From: CAIRDP01 sp037134895
Lineage (GTDB): Bacteria > Bacteroidota > Bacteroidia > Bacteroidales > FEN-979
Length of the DNA stretch: 64,000 bases
Reading direction: 5' to 3'
NCBI GenBank assembly: GCA_037134895.1
Contig: JBAXLI010000003.1
Span: 69,018 to 133,017 of the forward strand
The position numbers and the translations under genes were made by a program. The notes below the pieces were generated by a model. The model was given only the letters and a program-made list of their open reading frames with translations, was not told where the DNA came from and did no database searches. How positions within the stretch are numbered: position 1 is the stretch's first letter; the number at the start of each line of letters is the position of its first letter. Shown here piece after piece: positions 8,310 to 17,892 of the stretch.

Positions 8310-9707
8310 ATGTGGGCATTCTTAAAAACTACATTGTTTAATATTTTCAAGGATGCTAATTTCCTTTCCTTCGCCGGGAATCTATCAACCTCTCTAGCCG
8401 GACTCTTTTCATACATGATACTTCTTCGAATGCTAACGATCCCTGATTTTGGCATTTGGATACTATTTATAGCCCCGGCTTCTATTATTGACATGCTAAG
8501 ATTCGGAGTCACAAGGGAGGCCCTAGTAAGGTATCTTTCAGGATGCAGTGAGGAAGATAAGAAATACTACCTGGGATCGGCTTGGGTTGTAGGATTGCTT
8601 ATACTTGCAGGCATTACTGCAATTTTGTGGACTGTGTTCCTGATCTTCCCGGGGTACATAAGGAACAGCGGTTATTCCTTGTTTTTCATCTGGTACCCTC
8701 TCCTCGGACTAGTAACCTTGCCCTGGAACTATGCATGGTCGATTTTCCAGGCCGAAATTGATTTTGGAAAAATCTTCTGGATACGATTTTTCAACCTATG
8801 CTCTTTTTTATTGATAATTCTTGCGGCCTGGCTGTTTATTAAAATAGATGTTACCATGGTAGTCCTCATCTATACTGCCACAAACCTTGCAACATCGCTG
8901 TTCTGCGTTGTCAAAAAATGGAGCGGACTAGAGTTTATTCGTCGCATCAGTAAAATCAAGGTTATCGAGATTGTGAAATACGGGAGGTATTCAATGGCAA
9001 CCCGGATCGGGAGCGGACTGTTAAAAGGCGCTGACAGCATCATCATTTCTTTCAGCGCTTTTATGGGGCCTGCCAGCGTTGCGCTTTATGCAATTCCTCT
9101 GAAGTATATTGAATTCATTGAGATTCCCCTACTAAGCTTTGCAACTACTGCGTTCCCGAAGTTTTCAAAAATGAGTATGGAGGAAAATATCGATGGTTTT
9201 AAAAAGATATTTTACAATTATACCGGTCCACTTGTGTACCTGTTTTTAATAATTGCAGTAGTCAGCCTGGTTCTGAACAAATACTTCATCCTTATTCTGG
9301 GCGGACAAAAGTATTTAACAACATCGGGGCTCTCTTATGTGTTGATGATCTTTATTCTCTATGGTTTGCTGATGCCGCTTGACCGGTTTGCAGGGGTAGC
9401 TCTTGACAGCCTCAACAGACCGGATAAAAACTTTCAGAAGGTTGCAATAATGGCTCTTGCAAATATTGCAGGCGACATTTTTGCAGTTTTCGGACTTCAT
9501 TACTTTTTTCCTGAAATGCCCCCTATCACGATTCTTGCTTTTGTAGCTGTCGCCTCGATAGTGTTCTCAGTGATCGGCCTATTCGTAGGATATTATTTCC
9601 TTAAACAAGAGATCGACATCTCATTAACCTTAGTTTTTAAAAAGGGTTTCATGTTTTATAAGGACCTTCCTAAGCGTATTAAGAACAAAGAACCATTATT
9701 TCAATGA
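8310..9707 (+). CDS. Wzx-type polysaccharide flippase (MATE/MOP superfamily)
   Basis: 465 residues that are almost entirely membrane-spanning, with about 12-14 hydrophobic segments and the MOP-superfamily pattern: an N-terminal SFAGNLSTSLAGLFSYMILLRML and a mid-protein KYGRYSMATRIGSGLLKGADSIIIS. It would flip the undecaprenyl-linked repeat unit across the inner membrane. It starts 24 bases after the Wzc-like gene, and its TGA overlaps the ATG of the next membrane gene (ATGA), so translation is probably coupled. Confidence 0.85.
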   Translation: MWAFLKTTLFNIFKDANFLSFAGNLSTSLAGLFSYMILLRMLTIPDFGIWILFIAPASIIDMLRFGVTREALVRYLSGCSEEDKKYYLGSAWVVGLLILAGITAILWTVFLIFPGYIRNSGYSLFFIWYPLLGLVTLPWNYAWSIFQAEIDFGKIFWIRFFNLCSFLLIILAAWLFIKIDVTMVVLIYTATNLATSLFCVVKKWSGLEFIRRISKIKVIEIVKYGRYSMATRIGSGLLKGADSIIISFSAFMGPASVALYAIPLKYIEFIEIPLLSFATTAFPKFSKMSMEENIDGFKKIFYNYTGPLVYLFLIIAVVSLVLNKYFILILGGQKYLTTSGLSYVLMIFILYGLLMPLDRFAGVALDSLNRPDKNFQKVAIMALANIAGDIFAVFGLHYFFPEMPPITILAFVAVASIVFSVIGLFVGYYFLKQEIDISLTLVFKKGFMFYKDLPKRIKNKEPLFQ

Positions 9708-11176
9708 GCTATATGAACCCATTCCATACATTAAAAGGATCTGAAATTCTCAGAAATCCAATAGTAGTTGGAATCGTATTAATGGCTACCATTATTCTAG
9801 GTTTTGCCTTGGCAATTGGAGGCTACATTACCATTGGGATCGTAATAGCTGTACCCATTCTCTTTTTTGCTTTCTACAAACTTATTCAAAAGCCTGAGGT
9901 CGGAGTGACGTTCGCACTTATCCTTAATTTTTTTGTCATAGGGATGATGAGATATATCCCATTAAAGCTAGGTTATTTAATGGACATCTCCTTAATTTCT
10001 ATTTATTTTGCCATGTTTTTCCATTATTTTAATAAAAAAATCGATCTTAGTCCTGCAAATACTGATTTGACTTATCTTGCGATTGTCTGGTTCAGTTACA
10101 TTTTTCTTGAATTATTTAACCCTGAGGCAGTCAATAAAACAGCATGGTTTGCCTCAATGCGAGGCATCGGTTTATATTTCGTTTTAATTATACCTCTGAT
10201 TCAACTACTTTATAATGACCCCAAATACCTTGATCGTTTTTTTAAAATTTGGGGAATTATTTCGATTTTAGCATCGATCAAAGCTTGGATGCAGCTCAAT
10301 CTTGGACCTGACCGCTGGGAACAAAAATGGCTTGATGAGGTCGGCGGTTCAACACATATTTTGTACGGAAACCTTAGGGCATTCTCTTTCTTTTCTGATG
10401 CTGGTCAATTCGGAGCTGCACAAGGACAGATTCTTATTATATCATTTATCATTTTGATGAATGAAAAACGGTTAAAGGAAAAAATCTTTTGGCTTATTGT
10501 ACTCGTTACAGGCTATTATGGGATGTCCAGTTCAGGTACCCGGGGTGCAATTTTTGTACCATTGGCTGGTGGAGCATTGTATATTATCATTAAAAAAAAT
10601 GTCAAAATTATTATAATTGGAGTCATTGCTCTGGTAATGATTTATTCCTTTTTCAGATTCACAACAATAGGAAATTCAAATTATCAAATCTATCGTATGC
10701 GTACTGCTTTTACTCCTGAAGATGATGCTTCTTTCCAGGTCAGGATCAAAAACCAAGCAATTTTTGAGGAATACCTAAAAAGTAGACCATTTGGAGGAGG
10801 AATAGGTCATGCGGGCGAACGTGCCAAGTTATACACAGGAGAAACTTTCCTGTCAAACGTTGCCACTGATAGTTGGTTTGTACTTATATGGTCAGAAAGT
10901 GGGATTGTAGGTCTGTTCCTACATATGTTTATCCTGGGTTGGATTATTGGCAAAAGTATATATATATGTATGTTTCAATTGCAAAATAATGAACTGGTGG
11001 TCAAATCCACTGCACTTTTATGTGGTTTTTTCGGAATAATTGTTGCCAGTTATGGAAATTCAATACTCGGCCAGTTTCCAACAGGTTTTTTAATTTATAC
11101 AAGTATGGCGTTTGTTTTCATGGCTCCTTCATTTGACAAGAGAATTAATTCACCGATGAAATATCCTCTAACCTAA
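9704..11176 (+). CDS. O-antigen polymerase/ligase family membrane protein (Wzy/WaaL-like)
   Basis: 490 residues with about a dozen membrane segments. A large loop (from about residue 205, QLNLGPDRWEQKWLDEVGG) and SSSGTRGAIFVPLAGG with a following hydrophobic stretch fit the Wzy_C/O-antigen ligase family. A late GGGIGHAGERAK loop contains the His and Arg typical of the family's functional loop. It would polymerise or transfer the glycan on the periplasmic side. Whether it acts as polymerase or ligase cannot be told; its place after the flippase and co-polymerase favours polymerase. Base composition is more AT-rich than upstream. Confidence 0.8.
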   Translation: MSYMNPFHTLKGSEILRNPIVVGIVLMATIILGFALAIGGYITIGIVIAVPILFFAFYKLIQKPEVGVTFALILNFFVIGMMRYIPLKLGYLMDISLISIYFAMFFHYFNKKIDLSPANTDLTYLAIVWFSYIFLELFNPEAVNKTAWFASMRGIGLYFVLIIPLIQLLYNDPKYLDRFFKIWGIISILASIKAWMQLNLGPDRWEQKWLDEVGGSTHILYGNLRAFSFFSDAGQFGAAQGQILIISFIILMNEKRLKEKIFWLIVLVTGYYGMSSSGTRGAIFVPLAGGALYIIIKKNVKIIIIGVIALVMIYSFFRFTTIGNSNYQIYRMRTAFTPEDDASFQVRIKNQAIFEEYLKSRPFGGGIGHAGERAKLYTGETFLSNVATDSWFVLIWSESGIVGLFLHMFILGWIIGKSIYICMFQLQNNELVVKSTALLCGFFGIIVASYGNSILGQFPTGFLIYTSMAFVFMAPSFDKRINSPMKYPLT

Positions 11177-11189
11177 TAAAAAAAGTTAC

Positions 11190-11327
11190 ATGTCAGGTGT
11201 TGCAGTATACTTGGTAATTGGGTTTGTCCTTTTCGTCCCATTAGGATTTCTTGTCGGTTTTTTTCAACATAAGAATGATGAACAGCGCGAAAATAAAAAT
11301 AGCCAAACACCTTCATCAGAACCTTAA
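11190..11327 (+). CDS. Small single-pass membrane peptide, unknown function
   Basis: A 45-codon frame begins at ATG 11190, 13 bases after the Wzy-like stop, in the 220-base gap before the next gene. Residues 4-25 are hydrophobic (VAVYLVIGFVLFVPLGFLVG), followed by a charged, polar tail rich in Asn, Glu and Ser. It resembles a small bitopic membrane protein. I recognise no family. It could be a real accessory of the flippase/polymerase or a chance frame; length, position and clean hydrophobic/polar division favour a gene moderately. Confidence 0.45.
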   Translation: MSGVAVYLVIGFVLFVPLGFLVGFFQHKNDEQRENKNSQTPSSEP

Positions 11328-11396
11328 TTTAGTACTAATACTCCTTTTTGTTAACTTTAACCTTTTCATTATAAATTGGATTAAATTCGAAAGCTT

Positions 11397-12320
11397 ATGA
11401 AAGAAAGATTTCCTCTCGTTTCAATAATAGCAGGGACATATAACCAACCAGAGCTAACCTTAGATTTTATTAAGTCTCTGAAACAAATCACTTACCCTAA
11501 TTATGAGGTCATTATTTTCGATAATGCTTCGGATAAAAAGAAACCCGGCATTATTAAAGAGAGATATCCCGAGATCACCCTGATAGAAAACAAGGAAAAT
11601 CTGGGATATGGAGGAGGAAACAATATTGGTATCAGAGCTGCGAAAGGGAAGTACCTTTTATTGATCAATAACGATGTAGAGGTTGAACCTGATTTTCTCG
11701 AACCACTGGTCGCAAAACTCGAGAGTGATCCAACGATAGCAGTATGCAACCCCAAAATAAGATTCTTTTTCAAACCCGACACAATACAGTATATCGGATT
11801 TACGGCTATCACTACAATTACTGTCAGGAACGAAGGGATCGGTTATGGGGAAAAGGATACCGGACAATATGAAGAAGACCGGTTTACCCACTATGGCTGC
11901 GGTACAGCAATGCTTCTGCCGATTGAGGCAATTAAAAAAGTTGGATTAATCTCAGAACTCTTTTTCCTTTATTATGATGAAATGGATTGGTTTCAGAGAT
12001 TTAATGATGCAGGGTACAAAAATGCCTATGTGCATAACTCATTGATCTACCATAAAGATTCCATGACCACTGGGGCCATGAGCCCATATAAAACTTACTT
12101 TGTGAGCAGAAACCGCATACTTTATCTCAGACGTAATGTATCCGGATTTAAGTTCTATCTCGCTATCCTTTACCAGTTTCTTATCGCGGTTCCCAAAAAC
12201 ATGCTTGTCTTCCTGTTAAAAGGACAGTTCAAGCATTTTATTGCTTTTAAAAATGCCATTGGTTGGCATTTTGCGAATGCATTTAATCCGGAAGTCCATA
12301 AGAATATAAGCCTGGACTGA
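11397..12320 (+). CDS. Glycosyltransferase family 2 (rhamnosyltransferase-like)
   Basis: 307 residues with a GT-A fold: PLVSIIAGTYNQPELTLDFI at the start, NLGYGGGNNIGIRAAKGKYLLLINNDVEVE with the metal-binding NNDxE (DxD equivalent), and a C-terminal membrane-associated region containing FVSRNRILYLRRN. It would transfer a sugar from a nucleotide donor to the lipid-linked repeat unit at the cytoplasmic membrane face; donor and linkage are unknown. The next gene encodes a paralogue of the same length one base after this stop, so the pair looks like a tandem duplication. Confidence 0.9.
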   Translation: MKERFPLVSIIAGTYNQPELTLDFIKSLKQITYPNYEVIIFDNASDKKKPGIIKERYPEITLIENKENLGYGGGNNIGIRAAKGKYLLLINNDVEVEPDFLEPLVAKLESDPTIAVCNPKIRFFFKPDTIQYIGFTAITTITVRNEGIGYGEKDTGQYEEDRFTHYGCGTAMLLPIEAIKKVGLISELFFLYYDEMDWFQRFNDAGYKNAYVHNSLIYHKDSMTTGAMSPYKTYFVSRNRILYLRRNVSGFKFYLAILYQFLIAVPKNMLVFLLKGQFKHFIAFKNAIGWHFANAFNPEVHKNISLD

Positions 12321-12321
12321 A

Positions 12322-13245
12322 ATGGGTTTGGCATCCTATCCGCTTGTTTCAATCGTAACGGTTAATTTCAATGGTTCAGAAGACACCATTGAAATGATTG
12401 AGTCCCTTACAAAAATAACCTACCCAAACATCGAGATCATTGTTGTTGACAATTATTCTGAGAATGACAATCCGCGGACAATTAAAGATAAATTTCCTGG
12501 CATAGTCCTCTATGAAAGTAATTTAAATATGGGCTTTGCCGGAGGAAATAACCTCGGGATCATGCGTGCAAGAGGAGATTATGTGCTGCTCCTTAATAAT
12601 GATACCATCGTTGACAAGGGATTTCTTGAACCCCTTGTCACTAGAATGCAGAGAGACCCGAAAATCGGCTGTGTAAGCGCCAAACTGAGGTTTTATTATG
12701 ACCGCAATGTGATTCAGTTTGCAGGATACACCCCTATCAACCACCGCACCATGCGAAGCTTTGCAATCGGGTACCGCGAAAAAGACAAAGGTCAGCATGA
12801 TCAGGATAAAGAAACCCCTTACGCTCATGGCGCAGCTATGATGGTTTCGATGAAAGTGATCAAGGAAATAGGAATCATGTCCTATATCTTCTTCCTTTAT
12901 TATGAGGAGGCAGATTGGAGCTACAGAATTAAAAAAGCAGGATATACAATCTGGTACGTCCATAATTCCCTGGTATATCATAAAGAATCAATAGCTGTTG
13001 GCAAGCTCAGCGATTCCAAAGTTTACTACCAGAACAGGAACAGGATTGTTTTCATGAGACGCAATGTAACCGGAAAGGATTTCTATATCGGTATTCTTTA
13101 TCAGCTATGTGTTGCCATACCCAAAAACGCTCTCAAGTATCTTGCAAAAGGCAAAATAAATTATTTCCATGCATACCTGAGGGCTATCGGATGGCATATT
13201 AAAAACGCCGTCAATCCTGTTATTCATGATAATCCCCACTTATAA
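12322..13245 (+). CDS. Glycosyltransferase family 2, tandem paralogue
   Basis: 307 residues, the same length as the preceding gene and colinear with it: YPLVSIVTVNFNGSEDTIEMI, NMGFAGGNNLGIMRARGDYVLLLNNDTIVD, FFLYYEEADWSYRIKKAGY and YQNRNRIVFMRRNVTGKDFY. The NNDT metal-binding motif and the late acidic EEADW motif (candidate catalytic base) are intact. It should add another sugar to the repeat unit. Divergence between the copies is clear, so specificity may have changed. A 113-base gap precedes rfbF. Confidence 0.9.
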   Translation: MGLASYPLVSIVTVNFNGSEDTIEMIESLTKITYPNIEIIVVDNYSENDNPRTIKDKFPGIVLYESNLNMGFAGGNNLGIMRARGDYVLLLNNDTIVDKGFLEPLVTRMQRDPKIGCVSAKLRFYYDRNVIQFAGYTPINHRTMRSFAIGYREKDKGQHDQDKETPYAHGAAMMVSMKVIKEIGIMSYIFFLYYEEADWSYRIKKAGYTIWYVHNSLVYHKESIAVGKLSDSKVYYQNRNRIVFMRRNVTGKDFYIGILYQLCVAIPKNALKYLAKGKINYFHAYLRAIGWHIKNAVNPVIHDNPHL

Positions 13246-13358
13246 ATCCCGCCTGTGAAAAATAATTTGCAATGTCTCAGAGGTATTATGGGTTTTTGTA
13301 TTTTTACTCAGGTAAAAGCCTTTTACAGTTTGTGATTTAATAAGTTAAACCAGATCAT

Positions 13359-14135
13359 ATGAAAGTTGTTATTCTTGCAGGCGGACTTGGCACCAGGTTA
13401 AGCGAAGAAACTGATCTGAAGCCGAAACCCATGGTAGAGATTGGTGGAAAACCCATTCTGTGGCATATTATGAAGATATATTCCCATTACGGGTTTAATG
13501 ATTTTGTAATCTGCTGCGGATATAAAGGTTACCTTATTAAAAAATATTTTGCGGATTACTTCCTGAACCAGTCCGACGTTACAATTGATCTCAGTTCGAA
13601 CAAAATGGAGTTGCTAAACCTCCAGACCGAGCCCTGGAAAGTGACCCTTGCCGATACAGGCCTGACAACCATGACCGGGGGGCGTATCAAGCGCATTCAG
13701 AAGTATCTCGATAGCAAAACATTCATGCTTACATATGGTGATGGCCTCAGCAATGTGAACATTTCCAACTTGCTCGACTTTCATCGAAAAAGCGGAAAAC
13801 TGGCCACCATTCTCGCCGTTCAGACGGCTGGAAGATTTGGTGCAATTCAATTGGATGATCATAGCCACCAGGTCCGCAGTTTCAAGGAGAAACCCACAGG
13901 AGACGGTGCTTTTATTAATGGGGGATTCTTTGTTCTGGAACCGAAAATATTCGACTACATCCAGGGTGGTGACGAAACAACATGGGAAAGAGACCCGCTT
14001 GAACACATTGCCCAGGATAACCAATTGATAGCCTTTACACATATAGGTTTCTGGAGGCCTATGGATACCTTGCGTGATAAATTCGAACTTGAACAGATGT
14101 GGAATTCTGAAAAATGTGATTGGAAAGTATGGTAA
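13359..14135 (+). CDS. rfbF: Glucose-1-phosphate cytidylyltransferase
   Basis: 258 residues, typical of RfbF/AscA. The nucleotidyltransferase signature AGGLGTRLSEETDLKPKPMVEIGGKPILWHI is at the start, and family features YGDGLSNV, INGGFFVLEP and FWRPMDTLRDK follow. It makes CDP-glucose from CTP and glucose-1-phosphate, the entry step to CDP-3,6-dideoxyhexoses. It is next to rfbG, 1 base apart, and other steps of the pathway lie at 16.6 kb and 26-28.8 kb. It is probably the first gene of the dideoxysugar operon. Confidence 0.96.
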   Translation: MKVVILAGGLGTRLSEETDLKPKPMVEIGGKPILWHIMKIYSHYGFNDFVICCGYKGYLIKKYFADYFLNQSDVTIDLSSNKMELLNLQTEPWKVTLADTGLTTMTGGRIKRIQKYLDSKTFMLTYGDGLSNVNISNLLDFHRKSGKLATILAVQTAGRFGAIQLDDHSHQVRSFKEKPTGDGAFINGGFFVLEPKIFDYIQGGDETTWERDPLEHIAQDNQLIAFTHIGFWRPMDTLRDKFELEQMWNSEKCDWKVW

Positions 14136-14136
14136 T

Positions 14137-15219
14137 ATGGCGCCGAAACGAGAATTTTGGAATGATAAGCGGGTCCTTCTAACAGGACATACAGGATTCA
14201 AGGGTTCCTGGCTTTGCCTGATCTTGCATCAATTGGGAGCCAAAGTACACGGGTTTGCCTTGGATCCACCTACAAATCCCAGTTTATTCGAAGAGGCAAA
14301 AATCAATGAACTCCTCACCTCGACGATTTGTAACATTCGCGATTATGGCGGATTGCTGAATACCTTGGAACAGGCACAGCCTGAGATCGTAATTCATATG
14401 GCCGCACAGCCCCTGGTCAGGGAATCCTATAAGGATCCAATTGGCACCTATTCAACCAATGTCATGGGTACGGTTCACCTGCTTGAAGCCTGCCGGCATA
14501 CGAATTGCGTCAGATCGATCGTCAATGTGACCACTGACAAATGTTATGAAAACAGGGAGTGGCACTGGGGTTACCGTGAAAATGAACCCATGGGCGGTTA
14601 TGATCCGTATTCTAACAGCAAAGGTTGTTCTGAGCTCATCACCTCATCCTACCGCTCGTCATTTTTTAATGTAAAGGAATACACCAAACATCGAGTTGCT
14701 GTGGCAACCGCAAGGGCAGGAAATGTCATTGGCGGAGGAGATTGGGCCAATGACCGGCTGATCCCTGATTTCATCAAGGCCATATCAAAAGGAGAAGAGG
14801 TTCTCATCCGCAGTCCTTACGCAATAAGGCCATGGCAGCATGTATTGGAACCATTGACCGGGTATCTAACACTCGCAGAAAAGTTGTTCAACGAAGGAGC
14901 CAGATTTTCTGAAGCCTGGAATTTCGGTCCCGATGACGTGGACGTCAGAAATGTTGAATGGGTTATAAGAACAATTTGTGAATTATGGGGAAAAGGCGCA
15001 TCCTACAAGGTCGACACGAATCCTCAGCCCCATGAGGCCAACTTTCTCAAACTTGACTGTTCAAAATCCAAAGCAGAATTGAACTGGTTCCCCCGTTGGA
15101 ATCTCGATACCGCTCTCCTCAGTATTGTTGAATGGAACAAAGCCTGGCTCGGTGGAAAAAACATGAGAAACGTGACAGAAGAGCAGATCAACAGGTATTA
15201 TTCAGAAAAAACACCATGA
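14137..15219 (+). CDS. rfbG: CDP-glucose 4,6-dehydratase
   Basis: 360 residues from ATG 14137, chosen because it directly follows the rfbF stop; an upstream in-frame start would run into rfbF. The NAD-binding motif TGHTGFKGSW lies at about residues 16-25 and the catalytic Tyr158-Lys162 pair in YDPYSNSKGCSE. It is a short-chain dehydrogenase/epimerase-type dehydratase converting CDP-glucose to CDP-4-keto-6-deoxyglucose with tightly bound NAD. Its stop overlaps the ATG of the following FAD protein (ATGA). Confidence 0.96.
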   Translation: MAPKREFWNDKRVLLTGHTGFKGSWLCLILHQLGAKVHGFALDPPTNPSLFEEAKINELLTSTICNIRDYGGLLNTLEQAQPEIVIHMAAQPLVRESYKDPIGTYSTNVMGTVHLLEACRHTNCVRSIVNVTTDKCYENREWHWGYRENEPMGGYDPYSNSKGCSELITSSYRSSFFNVKEYTKHRVAVATARAGNVIGGGDWANDRLIPDFIKAISKGEEVLIRSPYAIRPWQHVLEPLTGYLTLAEKLFNEGARFSEAWNFGPDDVDVRNVEWVIRTICELWGKGASYKVDTNPQPHEANFLKLDCSKSKAELNWFPRWNLDTALLSIVEWNKAWLGGKNMRNVTEEQINRYYSEKTP

Positions 15220-16565
15220 TTACCATTTTAGGCGGAGGAATATCAGGTTTAAGTACTTCTTATCATCTGGGCCATGAAAACTGTATAATTTTTGAAAAGA
15301 AAAACTATATCGGCGGACATGTTTACTCTTATACCAAAGATGGTTTCACCTGGGACGAAGGTCCTCATGTTTCATTTACGAAGCATGAGTATGTAAAGAA
15401 TCTATTTCAGAAGAGTGTGAACTCCGAATTCCTTCAGTTTCCGGTAACAATAACCAATTATTATCATGGAAGCTGGATTCCCCACCCTGCCCAGAGCAAC
15501 CTTTATGCTATTCCACAACCCTTAAGAGATCAAGTTCTCGCAGATTTTCTCAGTTCACGCAACAATGCAAAAACCAATCCGGCTGATTTTGAAGAATGGC
15601 TCGTTATGGCATTCGGTAAAACGTTTGCCGAGAATTTTCCCAGAGCCTACACCAAAAAATACTGGACTGATGATCCGAAAAACCTGACCACCGACTGGGT
15701 TGGTGACCGGGTATTCTATCCTGCCATCGATGATGTGAAAAACGGATATCTGGGTCCACTGAAAAGACAAACCCATTATATAACCGAAGTCAGATATCCC
15801 AAAGCAGGAGGATACTTGTCATTTTCATATGAACTGACCAAGGGAGCAAATATCCATCTCAATAAAAAAGTCACGCTGCTTTCATTTCGGGAGAAAAAAA
15901 TTCATTTTTCCGACGGGACCATCCATGATTTTGACGAGCTGATCTCTACGATTCCCCTGCCTGAACTGATCGAAATCAGCGACGCCCCGGAGGATATTAA
16001 AACCACCGCCCGTTCACTCAACTATTCTTCCCTCTTGTTGGTCAATGTGGTTGCAAATCATATGAGCGTTCAGCCTTACCATTGGCTGTATGTTTATGAT
16101 CTGGAAAAGTATTCAACCAGGATCACCTGCACCGAAAGTCTTTCTCCCTTGAATGGCAAGCCGCATCAGACAGGAATCCAGGTAGAAATATATTTTTCTA
16201 ATTCAAAACAAAAGCTTGAATTGGACGAGGTGATCGCCGGGAAAGTTTGCGAGGAACTGGTGGAAATGGGACTCATCCGGGAAAAACACAATATTCTGAA
16301 TATGCATACCAGATGGGCTCCCTGGGCCAATGTAATCTTTGATCATTCTCGAAGAAAAAAACAGGAAATGATTTTCAACTGGCTTGAGCAATTTGGACTT
16401 TCACGTGAGCAGGATGATCTGGATCCAATGACCAATTGGGTATCAAAAGCAGATGAACAAGTGAAACTCGGAAAACTGGTATTGGCAGGAAGATTTGCCC
16501 AATGGAAATATTTCTGGAGCGATGATTGTGTGTTAAGAGGAAAAACAATTGCAGAGAAAAAGTAA
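15216..16565 (+). CDS. FAD/NAD(P)-binding amine-oxidase-like protein
   Basis: 449 residues from ATG 15216, which overlaps the rfbG stop; the longer upstream frame lies wholly within rfbG. The dinucleotide motif ILGGGISGLS (residues 4-13) and EKKNYIGGHVYS match the family of protoporphyrinogen oxidase-like, UDP-galactopyranose mutase-like and amine-oxidase-like FAD proteins. Such proteins recur in polysaccharide loci, where some are sugar mutases or dehydrogenases. No specific reaction can be assigned. By position it may act on a CDP- or UDP-sugar or on the growing repeat unit. Its end lies 10 bases before the next start. Confidence 0.75.
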   Translation: MITILGGGISGLSTSYHLGHENCIIFEKKNYIGGHVYSYTKDGFTWDEGPHVSFTKHEYVKNLFQKSVNSEFLQFPVTITNYYHGSWIPHPAQSNLYAIPQPLRDQVLADFLSSRNNAKTNPADFEEWLVMAFGKTFAENFPRAYTKKYWTDDPKNLTTDWVGDRVFYPAIDDVKNGYLGPLKRQTHYITEVRYPKAGGYLSFSYELTKGANIHLNKKVTLLSFREKKIHFSDGTIHDFDELISTIPLPELIEISDAPEDIKTTARSLNYSSLLLVNVVANHMSVQPYHWLYVYDLEKYSTRITCTESLSPLNGKPHQTGIQVEIYFSNSKQKLELDEVIAGKVCEELVEMGLIREKHNILNMHTRWAPWANVIFDHSRRKKQEMIFNWLEQFGLSREQDDLDPMTNWVSKADEQVKLGKLVLAGRFAQWKYFWSDDCVLRGKTIAEKK

Positions 16566-16575
16566 AACGCTGAAT

Positions 16576-17472
16576 ATGGATCATGAAATTCTGAAACATA
16601 AAACCATCCTCATCACCGGGGCCACCGGGTTCATAGGCAGAAACCTTTTAAAAAAACTGTATGGCCTTGGCTTAAAGGTAATTGCGGTTGTATACAAAGA
16701 TGATACGACTTCCCTTCCTATTGAAGAAATTCATTATGATGGCAGTTATCAGAGCCTCGAAACAGCAGCCACAGATAGCAACATCGATTTTGTTATCCAT
16801 CTAGCAACCCAGTTTCTTTCAAACCACAAACCAGAACAGATATCTGCCCTAATTGATGCGAATGTTAAATTCGGAAACCATCTTTTAGAATTTACAAGAC
16901 AGAAAAAAATTCCTTTTTTCATAAATACATCAACATATTATGAGTACTACCAGCACGACGGGTACAATCCTCAGAATCTTTATGCTGCGACAAAATATGC
17001 GTTCGAAACAATTATGAAATATTACGAAGGCGTTACTTCATCCCATTTTGTCACGCTAGAGCTGACCGATACCTACGGGCCGGGTGATCCAAGGCCCAAG
17101 TTTATCAATCTCGTGATCGATGCCATCCGCAAAAAAGAAATCTTTAAAATGTCACCTGGAGAGCAGGAGATTTGTTATTTATACATTGATGATGCTGTTG
17201 ATGCATTTATCTTTTGCATGTGTTTAATGACAAAAAAAATCATTATCAAAAACAGTCATTTTTCAGTATATGCAGATGAAGTATTCAAGCTAAAAAATTT
17301 AGTTCAAATGGTGGCAAACCTAATGAATTTTGACCTTGTAACTGAAGCAGGTTTTTATCCTTACAGGGAAAGAGAGATCATGATATTTAAACCAACTTTC
17401 TCCAATTTGCCAAACTGGAAAAGCAAAGTATCAATGAAAGAAGGGCTGAATTTCCTTCTTACAAAACGATAA
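16576..17472 (+). CDS. NAD-dependent epimerase/reductase, RfbJ-like (CDP-dideoxyhexose synthase candidate)
   Basis: 298 residues from ATG 16576; an upstream in-frame TTG at 16549 overlaps the previous gene and was not chosen. TGATGFIG (residues 14-21) is the nucleotide-binding motif, and NLYAATKYAFE carries the catalytic Tyr-xxx-Lys pair. The patterns LTDTYGPGDPRPKFINLVIDAI and CYLYIDDAVDAF resemble RfbJ (CDP-abequose synthase) and related CDP-4-keto-3,6-dideoxyhexose reductases. It probably reduces the 4-keto group of the dideoxyhexose, making CDP-abequose, paratose or, with the RmlC-like gene at 28.3 kb, ascarylose. Which one is not certain. Confidence 0.75.
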   Translation: MDHEILKHKTILITGATGFIGRNLLKKLYGLGLKVIAVVYKDDTTSLPIEEIHYDGSYQSLETAATDSNIDFVIHLATQFLSNHKPEQISALIDANVKFGNHLLEFTRQKKIPFFINTSTYYEYYQHDGYNPQNLYAATKYAFETIMKYYEGVTSSHFVTLELTDTYGPGDPRPKFINLVIDAIRKKEIFKMSPGEQEICYLYIDDAVDAFIFCMCLMTKKIIIKNSHFSVYADEVFKLKNLVQMVANLMNFDLVTEAGFYPYREREIMIFKPTFSNLPNWKSKVSMKEGLNFLLTKR

Positions 17473-17600
17473 TCTCCTCGGTCATTTAAAGATTCTGCCT
17501 CAATTCTAGATGTTTTTATAGAAAAAATTCTTTAGGTAATCAAAATAACCAAGTAATAATCTCGTCCTTATGACTTTACAGAAGATGGAAACAATGCAAC

Positions 17601-17629
17601 TTGGTAAATTATATTAAATCGTATTTTTG
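17601..17629 (+). promoter_or_regulatory. Promoter for ACP-MBOAT-SGNH operon (TTG-N18-TATTTTTG)
   Basis: TTG at 17601-17603 is followed after 18 bases by TATTTTTG (17622-17629), a good match to the Bacteroidota promoter TTG-N17-21-TAnnTTTG. The ACP start codon is 18 bases after the -7 box. The 174-base gap to the previous gene supports a separate transcription unit here. Confidence 0.5.
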
Positions 17630-17646
17630 GATAAAGTTCAAATATA

Positions 17647-17892
17647 ATGGATCAACAAGCTATAATGATTGTTCTAGAGAAGATTTTCGGTGAGGTTATT
17701 GATAACAGCAATATTCGATTGAACTCAGAAACAGTCGTTTCTGAGTTAGAGGGATGGGATTCTTTTTCACAGATCCGGCTAATCCTTCTTTTAGAAAAAT
17801 CATTTAACGTTCGATTTACGTCTCAGGAGATTCAATCATGGGCTAATGTGGGAGAACTTTGTCTAACAATTCACCTAAAAACCATCTGTTGA
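17647..17892 (+). CDS. Acyl carrier protein
   Basis: 81 residues with the phosphopantetheine attachment motif EGWDSFSQIRL, whose attachment Ser is Ser39. It would carry an acyl group on a phosphopantetheine arm. Sequence is unlike a housekeeping AcpP, and its place directly before an MBOAT acyltransferase suggests a dedicated carrier delivering acyl groups for polysaccharide acylation. Its stop ends at the base before the MBOAT start. Confidence 0.85.
   Translation: MDQQAIMIVLEKIFGEVIDNSNIRLNSETVVSELEGWDSFSQIRLILLLEKSFNVRFTSQEIQSWANVGELCLTIHLKTIC

Noticed and set aside
15132..15215. Upstream extension of the FAD protein
   Set aside because: Lies wholly in rfbG in another frame; ATG 15216 overlaps the rfbG stop and begins the nucleotide-binding domain directly.
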